20,681 nucleotides of DNA from an uncultured Acidimicrobiales bacterium (lineage in GTDB: Bacteria > Actinomycetota > Acidimicrobiia > Acidimicrobiales > UBA10347). Of this stretch, positions 4,956-13,457 are shown piece by piece. Location: the NCBI GenBank assembly GCA_937942965.1, contig CALDGN010000326.1:1-20681 (forward strand), given 5' to 3'. The notes beneath the pieces were generated by a model. It was not told the DNA's origin. It ran no database searches and saw nothing but the letters and a program-made list of their open reading frames with translations. How positions within the stretch are numbered: the first letter of the stretch is position 1; every line of letters begins with the position of its first letter. A program made the position numbers and the translations under genes.

Positions 4956-6380
4956 TCAATCCGTGCGGCGTCGCACCCGGATCTTGATCGGCACGCTGCC
5001 CATGTCGAAGGCGTCGCGAAGGGACCGTTCGAGATAGCGCAGGTAGGTCGGGTGAAGCGTGCGATTCGAGAACATCGTGAACGTCGGCGGATCGGTCGCT
5101 CCCTGCGTTGCATAGAGCACTCGAGCGCCATGCGGTGCGGGCGTGGCCTGCTGGGCGGCCCGGATGACCTTGTTGACCTCGCGGGTCGGGACACGACGGT
5201 GATAGTCCGACACCGTGTTTTCGAGCACGGGCAACAGGCGGTGCACGCCCTTGCCGGTCAAGGCACTCATCTTCAGTACCGGCACATCTCCAATGAAGTG
5301 GAGCTTGCGTTCAACCGCATCATCGATGTCACTGCGCTGCTCCGAATCGAGGAGCTCCCACTTGTTGAGCACGACGACGATGGGACAACCGGCACCGTCG
5401 ATGCGTTCGGCGAGCCGCTGGTCTTGGTGGGTGATCCCGATCGTCGAGTCGATGACGAGAAGTGCGATGTCGCTCTTGTCGATTGAGTTCAGCGCTCGGA
5501 CCATCGAGTAGTACTCGGTGTCTTCGTCGATGCGGGCCTTGCGTCGCATGCCGGCCGTGTCGACGAACCGCACGTCGCCCATGTCGGTCTCGATCACCGT
5601 GTCGATCGAGTCGCGAGTCGTGCCGGGCATGTCGTGCACGACGGCGCGGTCCTCGCCGACCAAGCGGTTGAACAAGGTGGACTTGCCGACGTTGGGGCGA
5701 CCGACGATCGAGATCGACAGGTAGGTGTCGTCGGGGTTCGTCACGACCGGCGGAGCGGAGTCGATCTCCTCGTCGGTCATCTCGGGCAGCAGGTCGACGA
5801 TGGCATCGAGCAGATCGCCACAGCCATCGCCATGGATCGCCGTCACCGGCATCGGCTCGCCGAGGCCGAGCGACATGAGTTCCCAGATCTGGTTCTTCAG
5901 GCCGTCATGGTCGACCTTGTTGGCCACCACGATCGTGGGACCGGTCCGACGGCGCACGACGTCAGCGACCTGCGCGTCTTCGCCGGTCACGCCAGCGGTG
6001 ACATCGACGACGAGCAGCACGATGTCGGCTTCGCTGATCGCAACCTCGGACTGGTCCGAGACCTTGGCATCGAGCTCGCCGTCGGCGGCAGACATCCAGC
6101 CGCCGGTATCGATCATCAAGAAGAAGCGGCCACGCCAATCGGCGACGACTTCTTTGCGGTCGCGGGTGACGCCGGGGCGTTCCTCGACGATCGCAATGCG
6201 CCGACCGACAATGCGGTTCAGCAGCGTCGATTTGCCGACGTTGGGGCGACCGACAATGGCGACGGTCGGAAGCTGATCGGTTGGGATGAGCTGTTGCTCG
6301 TCTTCGCCAAGGCTCTCATAGTCCCCGAAGGTCGGATCCTGCTCGGTGCTGCTGTCGTCGGTGCTGTTGTCCCGGCTCAT
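4956..6380 (-). CDS. der: ribosome-assembly GTPase Der (EngA)
   Basis: Der is a tandem-G-domain GTPase that acts in 50S subunit assembly. The 474-aa product shows a first G domain with GRPNVGKS (44-51), PGVTRD (69-74), DTGGW (91-95) and ANKVD (153-157). The second has GRPNVGKS (227-234), PGTTRD (252-257), DTAG (274-277) and LNKWE (338-342). A C-terminal KH-like domain follows (about 390-474). An acidic, Ser/Asp/Glu-rich N-terminal tail of about 38 residues precedes domain 1. The ATG at 6378-6380 is chosen because it overlaps the stop of the upstream DUF512 gene as ATGA, indicating translational coupling; the open frame upstream of it has shadow-like composition. A hairpin follows the stop. 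Confidence 0.97.
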   Translation of the reverse strand: MSRDNSTDDSSTEQDPTFGDYESLGEDEQQLIPTDQLPTVAIVGRPNVGKSTLLNRIVGRRIAIVEERPGVTRDRKEVVADWRGRFFLMIDTGGWMSAADGELDAKVSDQSEVAISEADIVLLVVDVTAGVTGEDAQVADVVRRRTGPTIVVANKVDHDGLKNQIWELMSLGLGEPMPVTAIHGDGCGDLLDAIVDLLPEMTDEEIDSAPPVVTNPDDTYLSISIVGRPNVGKSTLFNRLVGEDRAVVHDMPGTTRDSIDTVIETDMGDVRFVDTAGMRRKARIDEDTEYYSMVRALNSIDKSDIALLVIDSTIGITHQDQRLAERIDGAGCPIVVVLNKWELLDSEQRSDIDDAVERKLHFIGDVPVLKMSALTGKGVHRLLPVLENTVSDYHRRVPTREVNKVIRAAQQATPAPHGARVLYATQGATDPPTFTMFSNRTLHPTYLRYLERSLRDAFDMGSVPIKIRVRRRTD

Positions 6381-7822
6381 GGTGCGATTCCTTGCATTTC
6401 CGTCGGTGCTGCGTTCCTGATGCCGAGGGCGCGGCGCAGCGAAATCCCGTCGGTGGCGATCACTTCTACCGGGCGCGGCAGGTCTTCGACACCCAAGCCA
6501 TCCAGGAAGGTGCCGTTCGAGAGACACACATCGGGGAGTAGGTAGCGGTGGCCCTCGGGCTCTGCGGCGAGAACTCGTTGCAGGTCGGCGCCAACCATGA
6601 GGCCGGTGACCCCGACGTTTCCGCCGAAGAAGTCGTTGTCGACGGCGATGACGCGGGTGCGTGCGGGCAGTGTCCCGGCAGCTTCGGCTTCGGCGATAAG
6701 CGGCGCAAGGATACGGGCGCCGAGCGTGCCGCTGAGGACGCCGACAGAAGCGGGAGCGGCCTGCGTTGGGGTACGCCGAGGTGACAGGGTGACCGCGGCT
6801 TCCACGCCATCGGATTCACCGGTTCGAGGCGCCCGGTAGCCCTCGCCTCGGGCACCTTCGACCCAGGCGAAGAAGCCTGATGCGGTGCTGGTAGCGGTGT
6901 CGACCTCGCCGCGGAACTCGGCAGCAAAGGTGGTTGCCATGCCGATGCCGTCTTCGTGCATGTCGGCGCCCTCGTAGGCAGCTGGCCCAGGGAACGGCAG
7001 TTCCGCGTTCAGGTAGTACTCATCAGCGGCGTACACCATGCGGTGGCCGAGCAGCTCTCGATAGGTGTCTTGCCACCGCTCGACGATCTCGACGACAGCT
7101 CGCGCTTCGTCACGGGTGTGGGGCCGCATGTTGTCGTTGGGGCTGAACCGGCTGACGCCGAGTGGCACGACGGCGATGCTGGCCAACCGGCTATAGCGGT
7201 CGAGCACCCCGGCGAGTGTCTGATCCAAGACCAGGCCATCGTTGATGCCTGGGCAGCACACGATCTGGCCGTGGATCTCGATGTCCTCGTCGAGCATTGC
7301 TTCGAGCCAGCGCAGGCTCATCGCGCCGCGACGGTTGCGCAGCATGTGGGTGCGCACGTCGGGATCGGTGGCGTGGATGCTCACGTAGAGCGGCGACAGA
7401 CGCTCGGTGATGACGCGTTCGAGGTCGGCTTCGGTGAAGCGGGTCAGCGTCGTGAAGTTGCCGTACAAGAACGACAGTCGGTAGTCGTCGTCCTTGAGAT
7501 AGAGCGTGCGGCGCATGCCCTTGGGCAGTTGGTAGATGAAGCAGAAGTCGCAGTGGTTGTCGCAGGTGCGGACCCGGTCGAACAGGGCCGCGTCGACCTG
7601 GATGCCGAGCGGCTCACCCGCTCGCTTTTCGACGTCGACCGTGAGCTGCAGACCGCCTCGCTCGATTTCGAGTTCCAGGTCGGGTTCGTCGACCAGGCGT
7701 TGCCATTCGATGACGTCGCGCGGGTATTGACCGTTCAGCGACACGACCGTGTCACCAATCACCAGGCCTGCCTCGGCGGCAGGCGACCCGTCGTCGAGTT
7801 CGACGATCACTGGCGCGGACAT
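6377..7822 (-). CDS. DUF512/radical SAM protein with PDZ domain (TIGR03279-like)
   Basis: The 481-aa product starts with a PDZ-like domain (about 1-65, SPAAEAGLVIGDTVVSLNG). It continues with an unusually spaced radical-SAM-like cysteine cluster, CDNHCDFC (Cys87, Cys91, Cys94; CX3CX2C), followed by FIYQLPKGMRRTLYLKDDDYRLSFLYGNF. The C-terminal half is DUF512, with VIAVDNDFFGGNVGVTGLMVG near its end. Function is unproven in the family; an iron-sulfur or radical-SAM role is inferred from the cysteines. It overlaps der by ATGA, and the two are often neighbours in Clostridia and other bacteria, hinting at a ribosome- or RNA-related role. There is no Shine-Dalgarno; TACGCT is 6 nt before the ATG. 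Confidence 0.9.
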   Translation of the reverse strand: MSAPVIVELDDGSPAAEAGLVIGDTVVSLNGQYPRDVIEWQRLVDEPDLELEIERGGLQLTVDVEKRAGEPLGIQVDAALFDRVRTCDNHCDFCFIYQLPKGMRRTLYLKDDDYRLSFLYGNFTTLTRFTEADLERVITERLSPLYVSIHATDPDVRTHMLRNRRGAMSLRWLEAMLDEDIEIHGQIVCCPGINDGLVLDQTLAGVLDRYSRLASIAVVPLGVSRFSPNDNMRPHTRDEARAVVEIVERWQDTYRELLGHRMVYAADEYYLNAELPFPGPAAYEGADMHEDGIGMATTFAAEFRGEVDTATSTASGFFAWVEGARGEGYRAPRTGESDGVEAAVTLSPRRTPTQAAPASVGVLSGTLGARILAPLIAEAEAAGTLPARTRVIAVDNDFFGGNVGVTGLMVGADLQRVLAAEPEGHRYLLPDVCLSNGTFLDGLGVEDLPRPVEVIATDGISLRRALGIRNAAPTEMQGIAP

Positions 7823-7828
7823 AGGACA

Positions 7829-7834
7829 AGCGTA
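7829..7834 (-). promoter_or_regulatory. -10 hexamer TACGCT before DUF512-der
   Basis: On the minus strand TACGCT is followed by TGTCCT and then the ATG at 7820-7822. That spacing suits a leaderless transcript. It lies downstream of the amidase hairpins, so DUF512-der is probably transcribed independently. Confidence 0.45.
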
Positions 7835-7855
7835 CGCGGGTTCTCTGTCCGGGAG

Positions 7856-7912
7856 CCGGGATCAGCCCCCGGATGGGATGAACAGCGTCACACCATCGAT
7901 GCCCAGCGATGG
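7856..7912 (-). terminator. tandem hairpins after the amidase gene
   Basis: CCATCG (7893-7898) pairs with CGATGG (7907-7912) immediately after the amidase stop. A second small stem, CCGGG (7856-7860) with CCCGG (7868-7872), follows on the minus strand. Together they separate the amidase from the DUF512-der promoter. No T-run. Confidence 0.4.
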
Positions 7913-9343
7913 CTAGCTCAGGGCGAGCGGCGGTGCCTCGTAGCCGCCCAGCACCTCGCTGATGCAACGAGCGAACTCGAGCGCCGTGCGGTCGTGGAGG
8001 AACGGGGCGACGACCTGGATGCCGACCGGTAGCCCGCCTCCCTCGCCCGGGGTACCGGCGGTCCGTCCGACAGGCGGCGTCGTGACCGGCAGGTAGGCGC
8101 TGCCGATGAGCGTGTTCCAGCGCAGCAGATGGCGATACGGCATGTCGCCGTAGTCGGCGAGCACCGAGTGGGCCCAGTTCGAACCCTCGGCTGCGTGGAC
8201 GTGGGTGAACGCCGGGACCGGGGTGACGGGGCACAGAAGGATGTCGATGTCGCCGAAGAACTCGGTCCACTTCTGGCGAAGCTCGCCCCGCTGGCGATGC
8301 ATGACATCCCATTGGCGGTGTGTGACGCCGAGGGCCGCATCGAGCTCGGCAGCGTCGATCTGGTCCGAGTCGGAGATGTCGGTTGCGAGCCCGATGAGGT
8401 TCGCGCCGTCAATCGACGCGGTCGTCGGGTCCAGGTCCGGACGTCGGTCGTGATCGATGCGTGCCCCGGCCGCTTCGAGCGCCTCGACGGCCGAGGTGAG
8501 CACTGCGGCGACCGAAGGATCCACCGGGCAGAACGGATCGTCGAGCCATGCGGCAACGCGGAAGTCGCTGAGCTTGGTTGCTCTCGGTGCCGGCAACTCG
8601 AGTCGCCACCCGACGGCGTCGTCGGGGTTCGGAGCGGCAAGCAGATCGAAGAGCAGCATCAGGTCTTCGACGGATCGGGCCATCGGGCCGAACACATTGA
8701 CGTCGGCCTGGTTGCGATGGAAGCGCACACTGTCGAGATAGCCGTAGGTCGGGATCACGCCGAAGCTCGGCTTGTGTCCGTAGATCCCGCAGAACGAAGA
8801 CGGCACACGGACCGAGCCACCGATGTCTGTACCGATCTCAAACGCCGAGAATCCCATCGCCACCGAGGCGGCGGGACCGCCCGACGAGCCACCCGGGGTG
8901 CGGGTCAGGTCCCAGGGGTTGCTCGTTGTCCCGAACATCTCGTTGTAACTCTGATAATCGCCGGACCACCGCGGCACGTTGGTCTTGCCGAATACGACCG
9001 CGCCAGCCTCTCGGACTGCCGCCACCGCCGTTGCGTCTTCTTCAGGCACGAAGTCGGCGAGTTCAGTCGCACCGCCAGTGGAGCGAATGCCTTTGGTCGC
9101 CAGCGCGTCTTTGATCGTGATCGGCACGCCAGCCAACGGGCCGAGCGGGTTGCCGTGAACTCGTGCGTCATCGATCGCTTGGGCCTCGGTTCGTGCCCAC
9201 TCGGTCTCCAGCGTCACGACCGCGTTGACCTGCGGATCCAGGCGTTCGATGCGCGCCAGGTGCGCGTCGAGCAGCTCGAGTGCTCCGACCGAGTTCGTCT
9301 CGAGTGCAGTGATCAGCTCAAGCAGCGGCGCAGTGGTGTCCAT
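7913..9343 (-). CDS. amidase-signature family hydrolase
   Basis: The 476-aa product is a full-length amidase-signature enzyme, which hydrolyses amide bonds through a Ser-cisSer-Lys triad. The triad is visible as Lys78 (PITIKDA), Ser153 in GGSSGG (151-156) and Ser177 (DIGGSVR). The spacings of 75 and 24 residues equal those of FAAH (Lys142, Ser217, Ser241). The Asn/Pro-rich loop TSNPWDLTRTPGGSSGG is typical. No GatB or GatC is nearby and the C-terminal half (AGTPGEGGGLPVGIQVVAPFLHD) resembles stand-alone amidases, so a role as the tRNA transamidase subunit GatA is unlikely; the true substrate is unknown. It is divergent from ispH across 54 bp. The GAGGG directly against the ATG leaves the exact start slightly uncertain. 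Confidence 0.92.
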   Translation of the reverse strand: MDTTAPLLELITALETNSVGALELLDAHLARIERLDPQVNAVVTLETEWARTEAQAIDDARVHGNPLGPLAGVPITIKDALATKGIRSTGGATELADFVPEEDATAVAAVREAGAVVFGKTNVPRWSGDYQSYNEMFGTTSNPWDLTRTPGGSSGGPAASVAMGFSAFEIGTDIGGSVRVPSSFCGIYGHKPSFGVIPTYGYLDSVRFHRNQADVNVFGPMARSVEDLMLLFDLLAAPNPDDAVGWRLELPAPRATKLSDFRVAAWLDDPFCPVDPSVAAVLTSAVEALEAAGARIDHDRRPDLDPTTASIDGANLIGLATDISDSDQIDAAELDAALGVTHRQWDVMHRQRGELRQKWTEFFGDIDILLCPVTPVPAFTHVHAAEGSNWAHSVLADYGDMPYRHLLRWNTLIGSAYLPVTTPPVGRTAGTPGEGGGLPVGIQVVAPFLHDRTALEFARCISEVLGGYEAPPLALS

Positions 9344-9397
9344 CCCTCGATCAGATCACCCCGTTCGAACCCACGCAACTACGGGGCGGCTTCTACC

Positions 9398-10432
9398 ATG
9401 AACGACGTGACTGCAGATCAGGTCTTGCTCGCCGCTCCCCGTGGATTCTGCGCGGGTGTCGAGATGGCGATCAAGGCGCTTGCAACGATGGTCCGGACCT
9501 TCCCTGCGCCCGTGTACTGCTACCACGAGATCGTGCATAACCAAGAGGTCGTGCGCCGCTTCGAAGAGCAGGGCGTCGTTTTCGTTGATTCGATCGACGA
9601 GGTCCCCGAGGGCTCGCCGATCATGTTGAGCGCACATGGCTCGGCTCCCGAGGTCGTCGCAGACGCCGAGGCAACCGGCAGCTTCATGGTGAACTCGGTG
9701 TGCCCGCTCGTGACCAAGGTCCATCACGAAGTCCGGGTGCGCACCAAGAAGGGCTACCGGGTCATCTACGTCGGCCACGAGGGCCACGAAGAAGCCGTTG
9801 GCACGATGGCCGTCGCCCCGAACGCCATTCATCGGGTCGAGTCGGTCGAAGAAGTCGCAGCGCTCCCCGACTTCAACGAACCCCTCGCACTGCTCGCGCA
9901 GACGACGCTGTCGCATCGCGACTGGAGCGACGTCGCGGATGCCGCTCGCGAGCGCTTCCCGGACATGTGGTTTCCCGGCCGCAGCGACCTGTGTTTCGCT
10001 ACGACGAATCGTCAGTCGGCGCTGCTTTCGTTTGTTGAGCGCTGCGACACGATGGTCGTCATCGGCTCACCGAATTCGTCGAACACCCTCGCGTTGGCCA
10101 AGTTGGCGACCGAGAGCGGATGCGAACGAGTCTTGCGGGTCAACGGCGCAGACGAGCTTCCCGATGACATCACGGGCATCGTCGGCGTGACCGCCGGGGC
10201 GTCAGCTCCCGAGGAACTGGTCGAAGAGGTCATCGCCAAGCTGGCGCCGGCCGATGGTGTAACCGAGCTGCGTGTCGTCGACGAAGACGAGTACTTCCCG
10301 CCGCCTCCGCCGATCCGAGATCTGCTCACGGCGCTTGCATCAGCCGCTTCGGTGACGCTTGGCGGTTCCACGGTGGACGGCATCGGTGCCGATCGCCATG
10401 TCGACGCCAGCCAAGTCCTCGCCCGCCTGTAG
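9398..10432 (+). CDS. ispH: 4-hydroxy-3-methylbut-2-enyl diphosphate reductase IspH
   Basis: IspH carries out the last MEP-pathway step, reducing HMBPP to isopentenyl and dimethylallyl diphosphate with a 4Fe-4S cluster. The 344-aa product has the three cluster cysteines: Cys18 (PRGFCAGVEMAI), Cys102 (SVCPLVTKVHHE) and Cys199 (DLCFATTNRQ). Substrate-binding histidines are in YHEIVHN (His43, His47) and SAHG (His80). VTAGASAPEELVEEVI is the usual C-terminal signature. The ATG at 9398 is chosen because the family starts just before LLAAPRGFCAGV; the much longer open frame upstream is antisense to the amidase. GGGGCGG about 10 nt upstream may serve as ribosome-binding site. Confidence 0.97.
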   Translation: MNDVTADQVLLAAPRGFCAGVEMAIKALATMVRTFPAPVYCYHEIVHNQEVVRRFEEQGVVFVDSIDEVPEGSPIMLSAHGSAPEVVADAEATGSFMVNSVCPLVTKVHHEVRVRTKKGYRVIYVGHEGHEEAVGTMAVAPNAIHRVESVEEVAALPDFNEPLALLAQTTLSHRDWSDVADAARERFPDMWFPGRSDLCFATTNRQSALLSFVERCDTMVVIGSPNSSNTLALAKLATESGCERVLRVNGADELPDDITGIVGVTAGASAPEELVEEVIAKLAPADGVTELRVVDEDEYFPPPPPIRDLLTALASAASVTLGGSTVDGIGADRHVDASQVLARL

Positions 10433-10443
10433 ATCTTGCACTT

Positions 10444-10471
10444 CTCCGGCACCCGCAACTGATCGCCGGAG
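10444..10471. terminator. hairpin between convergent ispH and plsC
   Basis: Perfect 7-bp arms CTCCGGC (10444-10450) and GCCGGAG (10465-10471) around a 14-nt loop, 12 nt past the ispH stop and 50 nt past the convergent plsC stop. Probably bidirectional. Confidence 0.5.
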
Positions 10472-10521
10472 CCAATCCGCAGAGCACACAGAGCGAAGCG
10501 AATGTGCGATTGCGAAGGAAT

Positions 10522-11283
10522 TCAGTCGGTCCAGGGCTCGATGCGGTCGTCGATGCCGGGTTCGTCGGGTGACCAGGCACGGTTCGGGGTGCCAGCCCGA
10601 ATCTGCGCCTCGTCGAAGGCGACCTGAAGCGCCTCGCGGAGCTCGTTGGCCCGATCCTCTCGGGAACCAAGAAGCTTTCCGGGCTTGTCAGGGTTCTCGA
10701 CGGTGATTGGATCGCCGAAGACGACGACGACCTTCTTCGGCCGAGGAATCTTCACGCCGATGGGCATGACTTCGCGGGAGCCGCCGATGCCGGCAGGGAT
10801 CACGACCGCACCAGCGCGGGCGGCCAGCCAAACCGCACCTTCGAACACTGGCTTGATCCGTGGACCCTCTTGGCGGGCGCCTTCGGGGTAGACGACGAGC
10901 ATCTCGCCCCGCTTCAGGACCTCGGTGGCGGTGTTGAGCGAGCTGCGATCGAGCGTGCCGCGCTTGACCGGGAAGCCGCCGAGGCCGACGAGGAACTTCG
11001 TCCAGAACGGGTTCTTGAAGATCGATTCTTTGGCCATGAACCGGCTGTCACGATCGAGTGCCGCACCGATGATCGGGGTGTCGATGTTCGACCGATGGCT
11101 CGGAGCGATCACGACCGGGCCGCTGGTCGGGATGCTCTCGTGGTTGACCGTTTCGAGCCGAACGAGTGACTTGAATATGCCACCGACCACGAACTTGCTC
11201 GTGCCCTTGAAGGCGCGTTGGCCCAAGGTGCGGGGCGCAGAGAAATCGGCGCCGCCGTGACGTGGGTCGTCAGAAACGGCCAT
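10522..11283 (-). CDS. plsC: 1-acyl-sn-glycerol-3-phosphate acyltransferase (PlsC family)
   Basis: PlsC-type enzymes add the second acyl chain to lysophosphatidic acid at the membrane face. The 253-aa product has the acyltransferase motif HX4D as SHRSNID (His63, Asp68), FPVKRG (motif II) and VVYPEGARQ (motif III), followed by a VIPAGIGGS block. The C-terminal tail is polar with no obvious extra domain. It is the last gene of the operon and its ATG overlaps the cmk stop by one base (TGATG). Adjacency to cmk is widespread in bacteria and links CMP/CDP supply with phospholipid synthesis, though this functional link is only inferred. Other lysophospholipid acyl acceptors cannot be excluded. Confidence 0.92.
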   Translation of the reverse strand: MAVSDDPRHGGADFSAPRTLGQRAFKGTSKFVVGGIFKSLVRLETVNHESIPTSGPVVIAPSHRSNIDTPIIGAALDRDSRFMAKESIFKNPFWTKFLVGLGGFPVKRGTLDRSSLNTATEVLKRGEMLVVYPEGARQEGPRIKPVFEGAVWLAARAGAVVIPAGIGGSREVMPIGVKIPRPKKVVVVFGDPITVENPDKPGKLLGSREDRANELREALQVAFDEAQIRAGTPNRAWSPDEPGIDDRIEPWTD

Positions 11284-11996
11284 CAGTTCACTTCACTTTC
11301 CGTTGCTGATTCTGGGCTCTCGCTGCCGATGCCAGCGTCTTCGATCATCGAGGTGATGAGCTGCACCACTTCGTCGATCGTGTATTCGGTCGTGTCGACC
11401 GCCCTGGCGTCGTCGGCTTTGCGAAGCGGCGATTCGGCTCGTTCGCTGTCGAGTTGATCGCGGCGAACGATGTCGGCTTCGACGTCATCGATATTTCCGC
11501 CGGTCTCGAGCGCTCGGCGGCGAGCCCGTTCTCGAGTCGAAGCGGTGAGGAACACCTTGATACCTGCCCGCGGAGCCACAACGGTGCCGATGTCTCGGCC
11601 TTCGAGCACGCCGCCGCCCTGCTGGGCGATCCACTGTTGTTGCAGCCCGACGAGCGCGGTGCGAACGGCCGGGTTTGCGGCGACTGCAGAGACGTTCTGG
11701 GTCACCGATGCGGACCGGATTGCGTCGGTGGCGGCTGCGCCGTCGACGACGACGGTCGTGCGTCCGACTTCGATCTCGATGTCCGGTAGTGCCGCGGCGA
11801 CGGCATCTCGGTCTGACGGGTCAAGCTCACGGTTGAGCACGCCCAACGTGATCGCCCGGTACATGGCGCCCGTATCCAGGTAGGCCAGGCCCGAGGCCTC
11901 GGCCACACGTCGAGCAACCGTCGACTTGCCGGATCCGGCAGGGCCGTCAATGGCGACGACCCGCTCCTGTCCAGTTTCGGTTGATTCCGAGCTCAT
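11283..11996 (-). CDS. cmk: cytidylate kinase
   Basis: Cmk phosphorylates CMP and dCMP to the diphosphates. The 237-aa product opens with VVAIDGPAGSGKSTVARRVAE (P-loop GPAGSGKS) and LAYLDTGAMYRAIT, the NMP-binding signature. GRDIGTVVAPRAGIKVFLTAS in the middle and RRDQLDSERAESPLRKADDARAVDTTEYTIDEV (lid and C-terminal block) complete the family pattern. The ATG at 11994-11996 overlaps the tyrA stop as ATGA; the longer open frame upstream is shadow of tyrA. In many actinobacteria cmk lies next to or is fused with der; here der is about 5 kb away. Confidence 0.96.
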   Translation of the reverse strand: MSSESTETGQERVVAIDGPAGSGKSTVARRVAEASGLAYLDTGAMYRAITLGVLNRELDPSDRDAVAAALPDIEIEVGRTTVVVDGAAATDAIRSASVTQNVSAVAANPAVRTALVGLQQQWIAQQGGGVLEGRDIGTVVAPRAGIKVFLTASTRERARRRALETGGNIDDVEADIVRRDQLDSERAESPLRKADDARAVDTTEYTIDEVVQLITSMIEDAGIGSESPESATESEVN

Positions 11997-13063
11997 TGGA
12001 GTTTCCGCATCGAAGGTCGGTAGCCGGCGCCACGTAGCGTCTCGGCGAAACCCGGATGGTCGTCGAGCGCGATCACCATGATCGCGACGCCGCGGCCGCC
12101 TTCGACCGAGTGCGCGATCTCGAAGTCGTAGATGTTGACCTCGGGTGCGACCGTCGTGATGCGAGCGATCTGGCCTGGCTCGTCGAGCATGGTGACCCGC
12201 ACTTCGCACAGTTCGAGATCGACCGGGATCCCGCTCGGCAGGTTCACCCGAGCGGCACGGGCACCGCTCAGCAAGTTCTCAAGGCCGGCCCGGTCCGTGT
12301 CGTCAACGACCTTTCGGGCACTCTGCAGCGCCTCGATCAGATCGTCGATGCCGCCGAGGATCGCGCTTCGGTTCTGCTGGCAGATGTCGAGCCAGATCGC
12401 GGGGCTACCGGCAGCGATGCGTGTCATGTCACGGAAGCCGCCAGCGGCGAGTCGCAGCACTGCGTCGTTGTCGAACCCGGCGCCAGCTGCCATCACCATC
12501 AAGGTCGCGGCGGTCAGGTGAGGCACGTGCGAGATGCGGGCGACGGCTTCGTCGTGGAGGCCTGGGTCCATGGAAACGACTTCGGCTCCCAAGATGCGGA
12601 TGATCTCGCGGACGCCCGTGTAGGCCGCTTCGCTCGTCTCTTCGGTGGGCGTGAGCACCCACGTGGCGTTGCGGAACAATCCAGGTCGTGCACCGGTCAC
12701 GCCGTCTTGTTCGGAGCCCGCCATCGGGTGCCCGGCCACGAACCGCGGATCGGTGACGGCCGTAGCGACTTCGGTCTTGACGCTGCCGACATCGGTGACG
12801 ATGCCGGCGGTCTCGGCCAACGCTCGCTCAGCTGCTGCGGGCACACCACCGACCGGCGTGGCGATGAACGTGATCTCGGCGGCGGGGTCGAGCCCGACGG
12901 TGTCGATGACGTCAAGTTCGAGCGCCTTGTCGAGCGTCGCGGCGTCGTGGTCGTCGCCGGTGACGTGCCAGCCGACGGAGCGCAGTCCAAGCGCGATGCT
13001 GCCGCCGATCAGGCCGACGCCGATGACGTTGGCCCGGCGCGGCGCTGACGTCCCGTCGCTCAT
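11993..13063 (-). CDS. tyrA: prephenate dehydrogenase with C-terminal ACT-like domain
   Basis: TyrA oxidatively decarboxylates prephenate to 4-hydroxyphenylpyruvate for tyrosine synthesis. The 356-aa product has an N-terminal Rossmann fold with GVGLIGGSIALGL (about 16-28), then GHPMAGSE and LHDEAVARISHVPHLTAA, which carries the catalytic histidine region of the family. The last about 75 residues (LELCEVRVTMLDEPGQIARITT and onward) form an ACT-like domain, suggesting allosteric feedback, probably by tyrosine. The start overlaps the aroH stop (ATGA) and the stop overlaps the cmk start (ATGA), so the three genes are translationally coupled. The chorismate mutase encoded immediately upstream makes its substrate. 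Arogenate specificity cannot be excluded. Confidence 0.94.
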   Translation of the reverse strand: MSDGTSAPRRANVIGVGLIGGSIALGLRSVGWHVTGDDHDAATLDKALELDVIDTVGLDPAAEITFIATPVGGVPAAAERALAETAGIVTDVGSVKTEVATAVTDPRFVAGHPMAGSEQDGVTGARPGLFRNATWVLTPTEETSEAAYTGVREIIRILGAEVVSMDPGLHDEAVARISHVPHLTAATLMVMAAGAGFDNDAVLRLAAGGFRDMTRIAAGSPAIWLDICQQNRSAILGGIDDLIEALQSARKVVDDTDRAGLENLLSGARAARVNLPSGIPVDLELCEVRVTMLDEPGQIARITTVAPEVNIYDFEIAHSVEGGRGVAIMVIALDDHPGFAETLRGAGYRPSMRKLQ

Positions 13064-13422
13064 GACGGGTGCAGGTCGGGGCGGAGCTGTTTGGTTTCGC
13101 CGTGATAGATCGGCTGGATATCCGAGCGCTTCTTGGGCGAGTACGCGTGCAACATGATGCGGATGCAGCGGTCGATGCCGGCCGCGACGTCAGCTTCGAC
13201 GGCGCCGAGCAGCGGCACGTCCGAAAAGCCGCACTCTTCGCGCAGTGCCTTGCCCGCATACATCGAGGTCAGGTCTGGTGTGACGGTCAAGATCACGTCG
13301 ACCAAGTCGTCATCGACAAGCTCGTTGACCTCGAGCATCTCGTTCATGAGATCGCGCACGGCAGCACGAATCAACGTCGGATCATCGGCTTCAACGGTTG
13401 TGGCCCCTCGAAAGGCCCGCAT
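13060..13422 (-). CDS. aroH: monofunctional chorismate mutase, AroH class
   Basis: This enzyme isomerises chorismate to prephenate. The 120-aa product aligns end to end with the trimeric Bacillus subtilis AroH: RGATT at the N-terminus, TPDLTSMYAGKALRE, EADV, RCIRIML and LRPDL. Active-site equivalents are Arg5, Arg61, Glu76, Arg88 and Tyr106 (B. subtilis Arg7, Arg63, Glu78, Arg90, Tyr108). The position of B. subtilis Cys75 is Gly73 here. The ATG at 13420-13422 follows GGAG with a 6-nt spacer; the longer upstream frame is not homologous. It feeds prephenate to tyrA, which it overlaps by 4 bp. Confidence 0.95.
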   Translation of the reverse strand: MRAFRGATTVEADDPTLIRAAVRDLMNEMLEVNELVDDDLVDVILTVTPDLTSMYAGKALREECGFSDVPLLGAVEADVAAGIDRCIRIMLHAYSPKKRSDIQPIYHGETKQLRPDLHPS

Positions 13423-13457
13423 GCGTGGCTCCACGGCCCCAGATGCTACCGCCTCCG

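Noticed and set aside
7913..9343. GatA subunit of the tRNA amidotransferase
   Set aside because: The amidase triad is shared, but gatB and gatC are absent nearby and the C-terminal half looks like stand-alone amidases.
8129..9397. Long plus-strand N-terminal extension of ispH
   Set aside because: Antisense to the amidase; IspH homologs begin at the ATG at 9398.
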